A stretch of DNA of 64,000 nt from Amycolatopsis sp. CA-128772 (GCF_002904295.1 NZ_PPHG01000052.1:134513-198512); one strand, 5' to 3'. Positions 34,727 to 43,390 are shown, numbered from the stretch's first letter. Numbers and translations are program-made. The notes: a model not told the origin generated them from the letters alone.

Positions 34727-35260
34727 ATGGAGACCCCGTTGAGCACCGACCGGCTCGTGATCCGGGACTGGACGCCTGCCGACGCCGAAGCCGCGTTCGC
34801 CATCTACGGCGCGGAAGACGTCACGCACTGGCTGACCCCGGCCATGAACCGCGTTGGCGACGTCGACGCGATGCGCGCAGTGCTGCACGCCTGGCAGGAG
34901 GCCCAGCCGAACCTGCCGCCGCCGCGTGGGCGGTGGGCCGTCGAACGCAAGGAAGACGGCGTGGTGATCGGCGGGCTCGGCATCCGGCTGCTGCCGCCGT
35001 TCGAAGAGGACCTCGAACTGAGCTGGCAGCTCACCCCCGGCGTCTGGGGCAAGGGCTACGCGTCCGAGGCGGCGACCGCGCTGATCGAATGGGCGTTCAC
35101 CCAGGACACCGAGGAGCTGTTCGCGGTCGCACGGCCGAACAACACGCGGGCGATCGCCGTCGCCAAGCGGCTCGGCATGCAGTGGGTCGGCGAGACCGAC
35201 AAGTACTACAACCTGCGGCTGCAGGTGTACCGGATCCGGCACACCGACCTCATCGGCTGA
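34727..35260 (+). CDS. GNAT-family N-acetyltransferase
   Basis: A 177-residue GNAT of the RimJ/RimL type: TDRLVIRDWTPADAEAAF at the start, ELSWQLTPGVWGKGYASEAATALIEW containing the acetyl-CoA loop, and the ARPNNTRAIAVAKRLGM helix. It may acetylate a protein N-terminus or a small amine. TAACGT (34715-34720) ends six bases before the ATG. The last 11 bases overlap the convergent F420-type reductase gene. Confidence 0.9.
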   Translation: METPLSTDRLVIRDWTPADAEAAFAIYGAEDVTHWLTPAMNRVGDVDAMRAVLHAWQEAQPNLPPPRGRWAVERKEDGVVIGGLGIRLLPPFEEDLELSWQLTPGVWGKGYASEAATALIEWAFTQDTEELFAVARPNNTRAIAVAKRLGMQWVGETDKYYNLRLQVYRIRHTDLIG

Positions 35261-35726
35261 CCGGCTCCAGCAGGAAGACGCGGATCTCGCGGTGCCCGGC
35301 CCGCACGGCGTACCGGTCGTAGGCGGGCCAGTACGCCGCCACCGCGTCCCACATCTCCCGACGCTCGTCCCCGGTCAGGAGCCGCCCGGTGACGTCGACG
35401 GTCCGCCCGTGCACGGCGACCGTCGCTCCCGGGCGGGCCAGCAGGTTCGCCGACCACGCCGGATGCGCCTCGCCGCCCCAGTTCGAGCCGATCACGACGT
35501 ACCCGCCGGCGCGCTCGACGTACAGCAGCGGCACCTGGCGGGGCTCGCCGCTGCGCCGGCCGATGGTCGTGAGCAGCAACGTCCGCAGCCCGACCGCCGC
35601 GCCGACGCCGACCCGGCCGCCGCTGACCCGCAGCAGTACCCGGTCCGCGGGCACGAGCGCGCGCCCGAGCACCGCGAACGCCCGGCTCTTGCCGAACCCG
35701 GCGAAGACACCCCGTAAACCGGCCAC
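35250..35726 (-). CDS. F420-dependent (DDN-type) nitroreductase family protein
   Basis: A 158-residue deazaflavin-dependent split-barrel protein: TTIGRRSGEPRQVPLLYVERAGGYVVIGSNWGG is the family core (here noted as GRRSGEPRQVPLLY and GSNWGG), then PAWSANLLARPGATV. Relatives such as mycobacterial Ddn reduce quinones or nitroimidazoles with F420H2. Leaderless start: TAGGAT ends six bases before the GTG on the minus strand. Confidence 0.9.
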   Translation of the reverse strand: MAGLRGVFAGFGKSRAFAVLGRALVPADRVLLRVSGGRVGVGAAVGLRTLLLTTIGRRSGEPRQVPLLYVERAGGYVVIGSNWGGEAHPAWSANLLARPGATVAVHGRTVDVTGRLLTGDERREMWDAVAAYWPAYDRYAVRAGHREIRVFLLEPVSR

Positions 35727-35758
35727 GGCGTGATCCTAGGTCTGGCAAGGTGCCGGGC

Positions 35759-36388
35759 ATGATCCGCCCCGAAACCGCCGCCGAGGTCTTCGACGCGCTC
35801 GGCCTCTCCTACGAGCACGCGTTCCGCACCGCGACCGCCCACCGGGCCGCGCTCACCGACCTGCTCGACGCGCTGCCACCGGAGGCCCGGGTCCTCGACC
35901 TCGGTTCCGGCACCGGACGGCCGACGGCGGAGCTGCTGGTCGCGGCCGGCCACGACGTCACCGGCTACGACGTCGCGCCGAAGATGGTCGAGATCGCCCG
36001 GAGCCAGGTGCCGGCCGCCCGCTTCGAGCTCGGCGACATGCGCGAACTGTCCTTCCCGGACGGCACCTGGGACACGATCACGGCGTTCTTCTCGATGCTC
36101 CAGCTCCCGCGGGCCGAGCAGGAGACGATGCTCGCCCGCGTGGCGGCCTGGCTGAAACCCGGCGGCGTGCTGGTGTTCGCCACCGTGCCGGCCGACGTCG
36201 ACGGGGTCGACATCGTGTTCATGGGCCACCCGGTCCGGGCGAGCAGCTTCGCGGCCGGCGCGCTCAAGGAGCTGCTGCGGGCCGCGGGGCTCGAGGTCGT
36301 CCGCGTGGAGGAGGCCGAGTTCGTCCCCGACCACCCCGGCGCCGGGCCGGAACCGCACGTCTACCTCACCGCCCGCAAGCCGGGCTGA
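35759..36388 (+). CDS. Class I SAM-dependent methyltransferase
   Basis: A 209-residue methyltransferase with motif I VLDLGSGTGRPTAELL at about residue 45, acidic motif II in VTGYDVAPKMVEIAR, and the post-motif WLKPGGVLVFATV. The substrate is unknown. ATG at 35759 was chosen; a GTG nine bases upstream is an alternative. It starts 32 bp from the divergent F420-type reductase. Confidence 0.87.
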   Translation: MIRPETAAEVFDALGLSYEHAFRTATAHRAALTDLLDALPPEARVLDLGSGTGRPTAELLVAAGHDVTGYDVAPKMVEIARSQVPAARFELGDMRELSFPDGTWDTITAFFSMLQLPRAEQETMLARVAAWLKPGGVLVFATVPADVDGVDIVFMGHPVRASSFAAGALKELLRAAGLEVVRVEEAEFVPDHPGAGPEPHVYLTARKPG

Positions 36389-36483
36389 GCCGTCAAGACC
36401 TCCCGGCGTCGATCACCCGACGGACCTGAATTTTGCTCAACTTCGTGCATGTCCCGCGCGGCGGACCCGAGCTAAAGTGAGGG

Positions 36484-37656
36484 ATGGGCATCGACGCTCT
36501 GGCCAGGCCGGTACCTCGCGAACACCGCGAGCTCGTGCGCGAGATGCTGGCCCGGCTGCCCGAGTTCGCCGACCGGCTGGCCCGGCTGCTCGGCGAGCAG
36601 GACGAGTTCTACCGGCAGGTCGAGGACGTCGCCCCCGGGGAACTCCGGCAGGTCTGCCGGGCCAACCTCGAACGCGCGCTGACCGCGCTGGCCGAAGGGC
36701 GCGGCCTCGCGCTCGACGCCGCCCGCAAGACCGGGCTGGCCCAGGCGCGCCAGGGCATCCCGCTGCCCGCCGTGCTGCGCGCGTTCCGGATCGGCGGCAC
36801 CTTCGTCTACGAAGGGCTCCTCGAGCTCGCCGGCCCCGAATTCCTCAACCCGACCCGGACGATCGAGATCAACTCCTACGTCTGGAAGGCGATCGACCTC
36901 TACTCCGACGCCCTGACCACGGCGTACGACCAGGTCGCGGCCGAGCCGTCGCACGCGAACGCGCGGCTGCTGGACGATCTGCTGCGCGGGCGGCTCACCG
37001 GCCAGGCGGACATGGAAGCCGCGGCTCGCGAGCTGGGTTTGCCGACCGCCGGCATGTTCGTCGCCGTGGTCACCGAACGCGTCGAGCCCGACGAGCACGA
37101 CAGCGTCGAGGCGCTGCTGCGGGCGCGGCGCTGGCGGTCGGCGTGGCGGCCCGGCGGCGAGGCGGGCCTGGTCGCGATCGACCGGATCGAGGACGTCCGG
37201 CGGCTGCGCGAAGTGCTGGGTTCGCTGCCCGTGGCGGCCGGGATGAGCCGGCCGTTCAGCGGTTTCCCGGACGTCCCGGACGCCCTGCACCGGGCCCGGA
37301 TCGCCCGCCGCTCACTGCCGTCGGCGATTGCGGGTGTCGTCGTGTTCGGCGACTCGCCGGTCACGACTCTGGTCGCCGCCGCGCCGGGGATGGCCCGCGA
37401 CGTCGTGCGGGCGGCGCTGGCCGGGGTGCTCGCGCTGCCGGCCGCGGAACGGAAGGTCCTGCTCGACACGCTGCTCGCGTGGTTCGCCGGCCACGGCTCG
37501 GCGAAGGAGGCCGCGGACCGGCTGTTCGTGCACCCCAACACGGTCCGCTACCGGCTGCGCCGGGTGCAGGAGCTGACCAAGCGCGACCTCACCGACCCGG
37601 TCGACATCGGCGAGCTGTACGTCGCGCTGGAGTCGGTGCGCCTGGAACCGGAATGA
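36484..37656 (+). CDS. PucR/CdaR-family transcriptional regulator
   Basis: A 390-residue regulator. The middle contains a GGDEF-like degenerate sensor (about residues 165-290), and the C-terminus the PucR helix-turn-helix (HGSAKEAADRLFVHPNTVRYRLRRVQEL, here as AADRLFVHPNTVRYRL). Members control purine, sugar-acid or amino-acid catabolism. TAAAGT lies five bases before the ATG, and GAGGG lies between, so either leaderless or leadered translation is possible. It is followed closely by a DUF2975/XRE pair with its own promoter. Confidence 0.85.
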   Translation: MGIDALARPVPREHRELVREMLARLPEFADRLARLLGEQDEFYRQVEDVAPGELRQVCRANLERALTALAEGRGLALDAARKTGLAQARQGIPLPAVLRAFRIGGTFVYEGLLELAGPEFLNPTRTIEINSYVWKAIDLYSDALTTAYDQVAAEPSHANARLLDDLLRGRLTGQADMEAAARELGLPTAGMFVAVVTERVEPDEHDSVEALLRARRWRSAWRPGGEAGLVAIDRIEDVRRLREVLGSLPVAAGMSRPFSGFPDVPDALHRARIARRSLPSAIAGVVVFGDSPVTTLVAAAPGMARDVVRAALAGVLALPAAERKVLLDTLLAWFAGHGSAKEAADRLFVHPNTVRYRLRRVQELTKRDLTDPVDIGELYVALESVRLEPE

Positions 37657-37677
37657 TCGCTTTTCGATCACCATCGA

Positions 37678-37706
37678 TTGACTTTCGATAGGCAGCGCGC
37701 GATAGT
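37678..37706 (+). promoter_or_regulatory. Promoter of the DUF2975/XRE operon
   Basis: -35 TTGACT (37678-37683), 17-bp spacer, -10 GATAGT (37701-37706), then six bases to the ATG at 37713, so the message should be leaderless. TTTCGAT occurs twice around the -35 box and may be the XRE regulator's binding site. Confidence 0.8.
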
Positions 37707-37712
37707 CGGCGC

Positions 37713-38192
37713 ATGGTTACCGAGAAGTGGGCCGTCGCCGCGCTCCGGGTGTTCCTCGTGGTGCTGTTCGGCGTCCTCGTCGTGTTCCAGACGCTCTCGC
37801 TCCCGGGCGGGATCGCCTACCACGCGCAGCAGAACCCGCACGACGCGCCGCTGCGCTGGCCGTTGACCGCCATCGCGGTCTTCCTCGTGCTGTGCGTCCA
37901 GGTGGTGCTCGTCGCGACCTGGAAGCTCCTGACGCTGGTCAAGAAGGACCGGATCTTCACCACCGCGTCCCTGAAGTGGGTCGACGCGATCGTCTGGGCG
38001 ATCGGCGCGGCGTGGCTGGTACTCGGCGGAATGCTGCTGTTCGTCGGCTTCAACGCGGACGACCCGGGCATGCCGATGCTGCTGTTCCTGGTGACGGTGT
38101 CGGTCACCGTGCTGGGCCTGGTGATGCTGGTGATGCGCGCCCTCCTGCGGCAGGCGACGGCGCTGCGGTCCGACCTGGAAGCGGTCATCTGA
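37713..38192 (+). CDS. DUF2975 membrane protein
   Basis: A 159-residue protein with four predicted helices (about residues 8-28, 50-72, 92-113 and 122-145) and the DUF2975 feature VKKDRIFTTASLKWVDAI between helices 2 and 3. It is always seen paired with a small XRE regulator; here the ATG of that gene overlaps this gene's stop (TGATG). The function of the pair is unknown, although a membrane sensor controlling a DNA-binding partner is often supposed. Confidence 0.87.
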   Translation: MVTEKWAVAALRVFLVVLFGVLVVFQTLSLPGGIAYHAQQNPHDAPLRWPLTAIAVFLVLCVQVVLVATWKLLTLVKKDRIFTTASLKWVDAIVWAIGAAWLVLGGMLLFVGFNADDPGMPMLLFLVTVSVTVLGLVMLVMRALLRQATALRSDLEAVI

Positions 38193-38404
38193 TGCCGATC
38201 GTCGTGCGCATCGACGTCGAACTGGCCAAGCGGAAGATGAGCGTCGGGGAGTTCGCGGAGAAGGTCGGCCTGACACCGGCCAACGTGGCGGTCCTGAAGA
38301 ACGGCCGCGCGAAGGCGGTGCGGTTCAGCACCCTGGAGGCGATGTGCCGGGTCCTCGGCTGCCAGCCCGGCGACCTGCTCGAGTGGGTCGAAGACGACCT
38401 CTGA
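38192..38404 (+). CDS. Small XRE-family DNA-binding protein (YozG-like)
   Basis: A 70-residue single-domain Cro/CI helix-turn-helix protein (LAKRKMSVGEFAEKVGLTPANVAVLKNGRAKAVRFSTLEAMC spans residues 11-51, key positions GLTPANVAVLKNGR). It ends GCQPGDLLEWVEDDL, as in YozG/YdaS relatives. Translationally coupled to the DUF2975 gene and presumably autoregulatory. Confidence 0.9.
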   Translation: MPIVVRIDVELAKRKMSVGEFAEKVGLTPANVAVLKNGRAKAVRFSTLEAMCRVLGCQPGDLLEWVEDDL

Positions 38405-38438
38405 CCGAGCCGGCGCCAAGCCGCGCCAGCGGGCCCAA

Positions 38439-38552
38439 GCGCCCCAATGTGGCGTTCGGTGCATCCAACGCACCCAATGTGGCGTTCGGTGCATCCAACG
38501 CACCCAATGTGGCGTTCGGTGCATCCAGCGCACCCAACGCCACATTGGGGGC
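38439..38552. repeat. 30-bp repeat array 2, convergent junction
   Basis: Three tandem copies of CCCAATGTGGCGTTCGGTG plus linker CATCCAACGCA (period 30 bp) followed by one inverted copy (AACGCCACATTGGGGGC). The first and last copies are complementary. The array ends directly against the stop codon of the minus-strand gene and starts 35 bases after the XRE gene's stop. Confidence 0.9.
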
Positions 38553-39050
38553 TTAAGCCGCGTCGATGGTGACCAGGCGGGCCAGGTCCAGGAGCGTGCC
38601 CTCGAAGCCCGGGCCGGCCGTCAGGGCCACCGTCAGCGGGCCGCCGCGGCGGTCCCTGCCCATCGGCAGGCGGACCGCCGGTTCCGTCCACTGCGGACGG
38701 TCCACACCGGCCGAAACCACCACGTCCGGGCGCGCCGGGCGGTGCTTGCGGCCGCCGGCGTCCAGGTCCAGGACCACGTTGCCGTGCAGGGAAAGCAGGG
38801 CGGCGACGTCCGCCACCGCGTCTCGCAGCTCGCGGTCGGCGATCGAGTCCGAGTGCGCGCCGATCGCCGGGCGGGGCGGCTCGGCGTCGCGGGCCAGCCG
38901 CGGCACGATCGCGCCGAGGTGGCCCGGGGCGCAGGTGAGAACCCGGATGCCGGGCACGCCCGCCTGCGGGTCGGCGATGCTGATTCCCGCGCTCGCGGCG
39001 GCCGCCACGATCCGGGCCCGCCAGCGCGCGGTCGCCGCGATGGCGACCAT
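38553..39050 (-). CDS. Unknown protein, possible amidase-related fragment
   Basis: A 165-residue protein that I cannot assign. The end (RLPMGRDRRGGPLTVALTAGPGFEGTLLDLARL) resembles the C-terminal part of amidase-signature proteins, where PAG-x-DGLPVG-x-Q is usual, but the catalytic Ser-Ser-Lys core is absent, so it may be a shortened or unrelated protein. The start (MVAIAATARWRARIVAAAAS) is helical. ATG at 39050 has AGGA upstream. Its stop codon touches repeat array 2. Confidence 0.5.
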   Translation of the reverse strand: MVAIAATARWRARIVAAAASAGISIADPQAGVPGIRVLTCAPGHLGAIVPRLARDAEPPRPAIGAHSDSIADRELRDAVADVAALLSLHGNVVLDLDAGGRKHRPARPDVVVSAGVDRPQWTEPAVRLPMGRDRRGGPLTVALTAGPGFEGTLLDLARLVTIDAA

Positions 39051-39276
39051 CGAAGAGTCCTGGGGCAAAAGGGATTTTCTCCTCTGCGGCTCCGGCGCGG
39101 CGGCGGGGGGGATCGTCCGATGGTGGGCCTGCGCCCGTTGTGCCCGGGAACAAACATGTTTGGTCGCCTGGGCCGAACGGCGGTGCGCATGCGGCCTTCC
39201 GGGCGCACCGGGTGTCTGTGACCCGAGGTCACACTTTGACGCGCGGCGTGGCGCGGGCCACTATCCGGGCACCTTG

Positions 39277-39292
39277 ATTACCGCCGGGTAAT
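39277..39292. promoter_or_regulatory. Palindrome ATTACC-n4-GGTAAT upstream of the DUF3068 gene
   Basis: Perfect dyad 33 bases before the start. The same arms with the same spacing lie upstream of the flippase/multi-TM divergent pair (45302-45317), and the shorter TACC-n4-GGTA spans the AftD-like start (50793-50804). A shared regulator is possible. Confidence 0.5.
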
Positions 39293-39325
39293 TTGCGTGG
39301 CGGCGAAACCGACCCAGGAGGACCG

Positions 39326-40399
39326 TTGCGACGTGCTTTCGGCCTGATCTTGCTGGCACTGGGCGTCTTCGCCGTCGCCGGGGCGGTGCTCCTCCCCACG
39401 TACGTGTACCCGAAGCTCGCCAAGGTGCCCCTCGACCAGGACTCGACGTCGGTGCTCGAAGGCACCGCGAGCAAGGTCCTCGCCGTCACCGACCAGGGCA
39501 CCGGCCCGGTCACCGAGATCCGCGAGAACCGGAAGCTCACCGCGACCGCGCGCGTCCAAGCGAACTTCGCCCGGCCCGAGATGCACCAGGACACCGACTA
39601 CGCGGTCTGGCTGCTCGCGGTGCAGGTCAAGGACGACGCCGACGACACCGTGCTCAGCGCGAGCAAGCGGCAGGTCTGCTTCGACCGGCGTACCGCCGAG
39701 GGCTACGACCCGCGGGGCGCGACCGACCCGAAGTGCACCCGGGAAAGCAGCTACGTCACCGAACTCGGCGACAAGGCCGAGAAGGCGAACCAGAAGCCGC
39801 CCGAGGTCAACGACTACAAGCCCCAGCCCGGCCTGAACTTCAAGTTCCCGTTCGGCACCGAGCAGAAGGACTACCCGGTCTACGACGACAACACCGGCAA
39901 GGCCGTCACCGCCCGGTACGCCGGAACCGAGACGGTCAGCGGGGTCGAGACCTACAAGTTCGTCCAGAACATCCCGGACACCCGGATCGCCACGAAGAAG
40001 CCGGTCCCCGGTTCACTCCTCGGCTCCACCGAGCCGACGGTCGAGGCGGACCTGTACTACCGCGGTGTCACCACGATGTGGGTCGAGCCGGTCACCGGGA
40101 TCGAGGTGAAGCAGCAGCAACAACAGCACCAGGAGCTGCGGTCGGCCACCACCGCACCGGTCGTCGTGTTCGACGGGACGCTGGCCTTCAACGGCAACAC
40201 GATCGCGCGGATGGTCGACCAGATCGACGAAAACCGCGGCCGGTTGAAGTTCCTCTCCAGCACCGGCCCGCTCTGGCTGGGCATCGGCGGTGGCGTGCTG
40301 ATCGTCGCCGCGATCTTCCTGCTGATCCGCCGCCGCCCGGCCGAGCCGCCGGCCCCGCCGCAGCGGCGGCACCGGGTGCCGGTCGGCGCCGACCGCTGA
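39326..40399 (+). CDS. DUF3068 membrane-anchored envelope protein (Rv0227c-like)
   Basis: A 357-residue protein with one N-terminal helix (AFGLILLALGVFAVAGAVLLP), a large extracytoplasmic domain and a C-terminal helix (LWLGIGGGVLIVAAIFLLI) followed by a Pro/Arg tail: the layout of the DUF3068/PorA-family proteins. TTG start chosen because AGGAGG is four bases upstream; an ATG frame further upstream lacks one. It opens a cell-envelope gene block. A run of glutamines (KQQQQQHQE) follows the GIEV strand. Confidence 0.82.
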   Translation: MRRAFGLILLALGVFAVAGAVLLPTYVYPKLAKVPLDQDSTSVLEGTASKVLAVTDQGTGPVTEIRENRKLTATARVQANFARPEMHQDTDYAVWLLAVQVKDDADDTVLSASKRQVCFDRRTAEGYDPRGATDPKCTRESSYVTELGDKAEKANQKPPEVNDYKPQPGLNFKFPFGTEQKDYPVYDDNTGKAVTARYAGTETVSGVETYKFVQNIPDTRIATKKPVPGSLLGSTEPTVEADLYYRGVTTMWVEPVTGIEVKQQQQQHQELRSATTAPVVVFDGTLAFNGNTIARMVDQIDENRGRLKFLSSTGPLWLGIGGGVLIVAAIFLLIRRRPAEPPAPPQRRHRVPVGADR

Positions 40400-40402
40400 G
40401 CA

Positions 40403-41152
40403 TCAGCGCCGCTTCAGCACCAGGACGAGGTTCCAGGACGCTATTTCGCGAAGGCCGGGAATCCGCACGATCCACATCGCCCAGCTCGGGTGGTAACGCG
40501 GATACCCGGCCACCAGCTCGGCCAGCGGTGTCGTTTTCGCCCAGCGGAGAGCGGCGCCGACGGAAACCGGGAACAGGCTTTCGCCGAATTTGTTCTTCGG
40601 CTGCTTCCCGAGTTTCCGCGCATACCGCTGCCGGGCGTAGTGGCCGCCGAGGAAATGCCAGGGCGCGGTCTCGTGACCGCCCCACGGGGAATACCACGGC
40701 GTGAACGACGCGAAGACCGTGCCGCCGGGCTTGGTCACCCGGCACATCTCGTCGAGCATCACCCACGGCTCGGCGACGTGCTCCAGCACGTTGGACGAGT
40801 AGCAGACGTCCACGGAACCGCTGCGCACCGGCAGTTCCGTGCCACTGGCGCGGATCATGTTCTCCCCCGGCTCGCCGCGCGCGGACAGTTCGCCGACGTC
40901 CGGGTCGAGGCCGAGGTAGACCGCGCCGGCCGCGCGGAACGCGTCGGAGAAATAACCGGGACCCCCGCCGACGTCGAGCACCGTGCACCCGGACAGCGGA
41001 GTGTGCGCCGCCAGTTGCCGGACCGAGTCGGCGGCCAGCGCGGAATAGAAGCCGTCCGGATCCGCCTGCTCGGTGAGGAATGTCCGGAACAGCGTCACGG
41101 AACGGCCGAGCGTGGCCCGGTGCGGGCGCTCGATGACCGGATTACCTACCAT
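40403..41152 (-). CDS. SAM-dependent methyltransferase (Rv0224c-like)
   Basis: A 249-residue class I methyltransferase: motif I VLDVGGGPGYFSDAF near residue 60, SVDVCYSSNVLEHV as motif II/post region and RVTKPGGTVFASF as motif III. It has the WYSPWGGHETAPWHFLGG segment I associate with the mycobacterial envelope-cluster methyltransferase. Divergent from the glycosyltransferase gene; the orientation pair resembles Rv0224c/Rv0225. The target molecule is unknown. Confidence 0.85.
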   Translation of the reverse strand: MVGNPVIERPHRATLGRSVTLFRTFLTEQADPDGFYSALAADSVRQLAAHTPLSGCTVLDVGGGPGYFSDAFRAAGAVYLGLDPDVGELSARGEPGENMIRASGTELPVRSGSVDVCYSSNVLEHVAEPWVMLDEMCRVTKPGGTVFASFTPWYSPWGGHETAPWHFLGGHYARQRYARKLGKQPKNKFGESLFPVSVGAALRWAKTTPLAELVAGYPRYHPSWAMWIVRIPGLREIASWNLVLVLKRR

Positions 41153-41234
41153 TGAACCGTCGCTTTCCCGAATACGTTCATCTACTGTGTACGCACCGGT
41201 AACCTAGCATCGTCGCTACAGTTTGGATAACCCG

Positions 41235-42482
41235 ATGGAACGTCCTCGTGTGCTCCTCGTCAACTGGCGCGACACCGGCCACCCCGAAGGCGGCGGCTCG
41301 GAGCGGTACGTCGAGCGCATGGCCGAAGGCCTGGCCAGAGCGGGCTACCGGGTCGAGATCCGGTGCGCCGAGTACCCGGGCGCGGCGCCCGGCGAGTGGC
41401 GCGACGGCGTCCGCTACCGGCGGCGGGGCAACAAGTTCGGCGTCTACGCGCACGCGCTGCGCGCGATCCGCCGGGCCCGCGCCGACCTGGTGGTGGACGT
41501 GCAGAACGGGATGCCGTTCTTCGCCCGGCTGGTGGCCGGCTGCCCGGTGCTGGTGCTCGTGCACCACGTCCACAAGGAACAGTGGATCAGCGCGCTCGGC
41601 GAGACGCTGGGCCGGATCGGCTGGTGGATCGAGTCGCGGCTGGCGCCGTGGCTGTTCCGCCACTGCCGCTACGTCACGGTTTCCGAGGTCACCAAGGCGG
41701 AACTGGCGGAGCTGGGCGTCGGCGGCGAGCGCGTCACGGTGGTCCCGAACGGCCTCGACGCGCCGCCGCCGTGCACGTCCGAGCGGGACAGCGAGCCGAC
41801 GCTGGTCGCGGTGAGCAGGCTGGTGCCCCACAAGCGGATCGAGCACGCGATCGACGTGGTGGCGCGCCTGGCGCGGCGCTGGCCGTCCCTGCGGCTGGAG
41901 GTCGTCGGCCAGGGACCGTGGGAGCAGGTGCTGCGCGACCACGCGGCCTCGCGCGGCGTCGCGGACCGCGTCGTCCTGCACGGCTGGGTGGACGAGCAGG
42001 CCAAGCACGAGATCCTGGCGCGCTCGTGGCTGCACCTGTGCCCCTCGGTGAAGGAGGGCTGGGGCATCGTGATCATGGAGGCCGCGGCCCACGGCGTGCC
42101 TTCGATCGCCTACCGCGCGGCCGGTGGCGTGACGGAGTCCATTGTGGAAGGCCGGACCGGCCTGCTGGCGGACGGTTTCGAGGATTTCACCGACCGGGTC
42201 GACGGCTTGCTCGCCGACGGGCTGCGGCGCGCGGAGATGGGCCTGGCGGGCGCGGATCGGGCGGGCCGGTTCAGCTGGGACGCGAGCGTGGGGCAGTTCG
42301 AGTCATTGGTGCGGGACGTCTCGGGGCTGCCCGCGCCGAGGCCGCGCCGCCTGGTCCCGTACCGCATCCCGGAACTCGCCCAGCAACCGGGCCGCGGCGG
42401 GCGCGTCGAAGTCCTTGCGGCGGGCGCGCACGGTGATCGTGGTGGTGCCGCCGGTGGTGGCCGCGCCGAACGCCACGCCTGA
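41235..42482 (+). CDS. GT4-type glycosyltransferase (Rv0225-like)
   Basis: A 415-residue GT-B transferase: N-terminal RVLLVNWRDTGHPEGGGSERY with the acceptor-side loop, and C-terminal donor site LVPHKRIEHAID and CPSVKEGWGIVIMEAAAHGVPSIAY. It should add a sugar to a lipid-linked or cell-wall glycan on the cytoplasmic face. ATG at 41235 was chosen over a TTG at 41223. Homology ends near residue 360; the last 60 codons are Gly/Arg-rich and overlap the convergent gene by 180 bases, so the original stop may have been lost. Confidence 0.85.
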   Translation: MERPRVLLVNWRDTGHPEGGGSERYVERMAEGLARAGYRVEIRCAEYPGAAPGEWRDGVRYRRRGNKFGVYAHALRAIRRARADLVVDVQNGMPFFARLVAGCPVLVLVHHVHKEQWISALGETLGRIGWWIESRLAPWLFRHCRYVTVSEVTKAELAELGVGGERVTVVPNGLDAPPPCTSERDSEPTLVAVSRLVPHKRIEHAIDVVARLARRWPSLRLEVVGQGPWEQVLRDHAASRGVADRVVLHGWVDEQAKHEILARSWLHLCPSVKEGWGIVIMEAAAHGVPSIAYRAAGGVTESIVEGRTGLLADGFEDFTDRVDGLLADGLRRAEMGLAGADRAGRFSWDASVGQFESLVRDVSGLPAPRPRRLVPYRIPELAQQPGRGGRVEVLAAGAHGDRGGAAGGGRAERHA

Positions 42483-43385
42483 CCGGCCGCTCGCCGCCGG
42501 GTAGAACGCCAGCGAGCGCACCGTGTCCCCGGTGGACACCAGCCCGAGGTTCGAGACCAGGAACGTCGATCCGAGCCGGCTCGCCAGCAGCCGCGTCGCC
42601 AGGCGGGCGAGGCGGCTGCTGCGGGCCGGGAAATCCGGTTCCGGTGGCTGTGCACCGAGCAGCGCGGCGACGTCGGCCGCCGGGCTCAGGCGCAGGCGGA
42701 AGAACGCGCTGTCGTGCACCGGTTCCGGCGCCGCGCCCGACCGGCGTGACGCGCCCAGCGCCGCCACCACGCGGGCCGTTCGGGCGCCGTGCGCGCGGTT
42801 CCAGCGCCCGGTCGCGTGGGCGGCCGCCGTCACGAACCCCGCGGCGCCCAGCCGCAGCCCGGGTTCGTGCGAAGCCACGAAGACGTCTCCCGACGCTTCG
42901 CGCCCGCGATCGGGGGTGATCCGGGCCGGTGGCGCCAAAAGCGCCTCAGCGAGCCGCTGGACGGCCGACCGGGCAAAGGATGTGCCGCCCGGCCGCGCGC
43001 CGATCCCGGTCGCCGCCGAGGAAACCGGGACGTCGAGGAGGATGCCGAGCAGGGCCAGCAGGCCGAGGCCGTCGAGGGCGCCGTGGTGCGCGGCGATCAG
43101 GAGCGTCGCGTCGCCGGCGGCGACGCGCACGAGCGGCGCGGCGCGTTCGTAGGGCGCCGACGCGAACCGGTCCCGGACGGCGGGCAGGTCGGTGATCCGC
43201 TCGATCTCCGGCAGGGCGCCGAGATGGGGGTACTGCTGGACGGCGGCGGCCAGCCGCGCGCGAAGCTTTTCCGGTTCCGGTGCGGCCACGCCGAGGCCCG
43301 CTTCGAGGAGGATGCTCCACGAAACGGTGGGGTCGCCGTAGAGCCCGACGACGCGGTGCGCGTGGTCGGAGGCGAGCCGGGTCAC
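42303..43385 (-). CDS. HHxxxDG condensation/acyltransferase-like protein
   Basis: A 360-residue protein with the acyltransferase/condensation signature AHHGALDG (HHxxxDG) near residue 115, and later LVSNLGLVSTGD, corresponding to the second conserved strand of PapA-like and condensation-domain proteins. It probably esterifies or acylates an envelope component, an inference from motif and context. GTG at 43385 starts five bases after the DUF2613 stop, with GAGGCGC before it, so they form an operon. The end overlaps the glycosyltransferase tail. Confidence 0.72.
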   Translation of the reverse strand: MTRLASDHAHRVVGLYGDPTVSWSILLEAGLGVAAPEPEKLRARLAAAVQQYPHLGALPEIERITDLPAVRDRFASAPYERAAPLVRVAAGDATLLIAAHHGALDGLGLLALLGILLDVPVSSAATGIGARPGGTSFARSAVQRLAEALLAPPARITPDRGREASGDVFVASHEPGLRLGAAGFVTAAAHATGRWNRAHGARTARVVAALGASRRSGAAPEPVHDSAFFRLRLSPAADVAALLGAQPPEPDFPARSSRLARLATRLLASRLGSTFLVSNLGLVSTGDTVRSLAFYPAASGRSGVAFGAATTGGTTTITVRARRKDFDAPAAARLLGEFRDAVRDQAARPRRGQPRDVPHQ

Positions 43386-43390
43386 GCGCC

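Noticed and set aside
38439..38552. CRISPR array
   Set aside because: Repeats are contiguous with no unique spacers, include an inverted copy and have no cas genes nearby.
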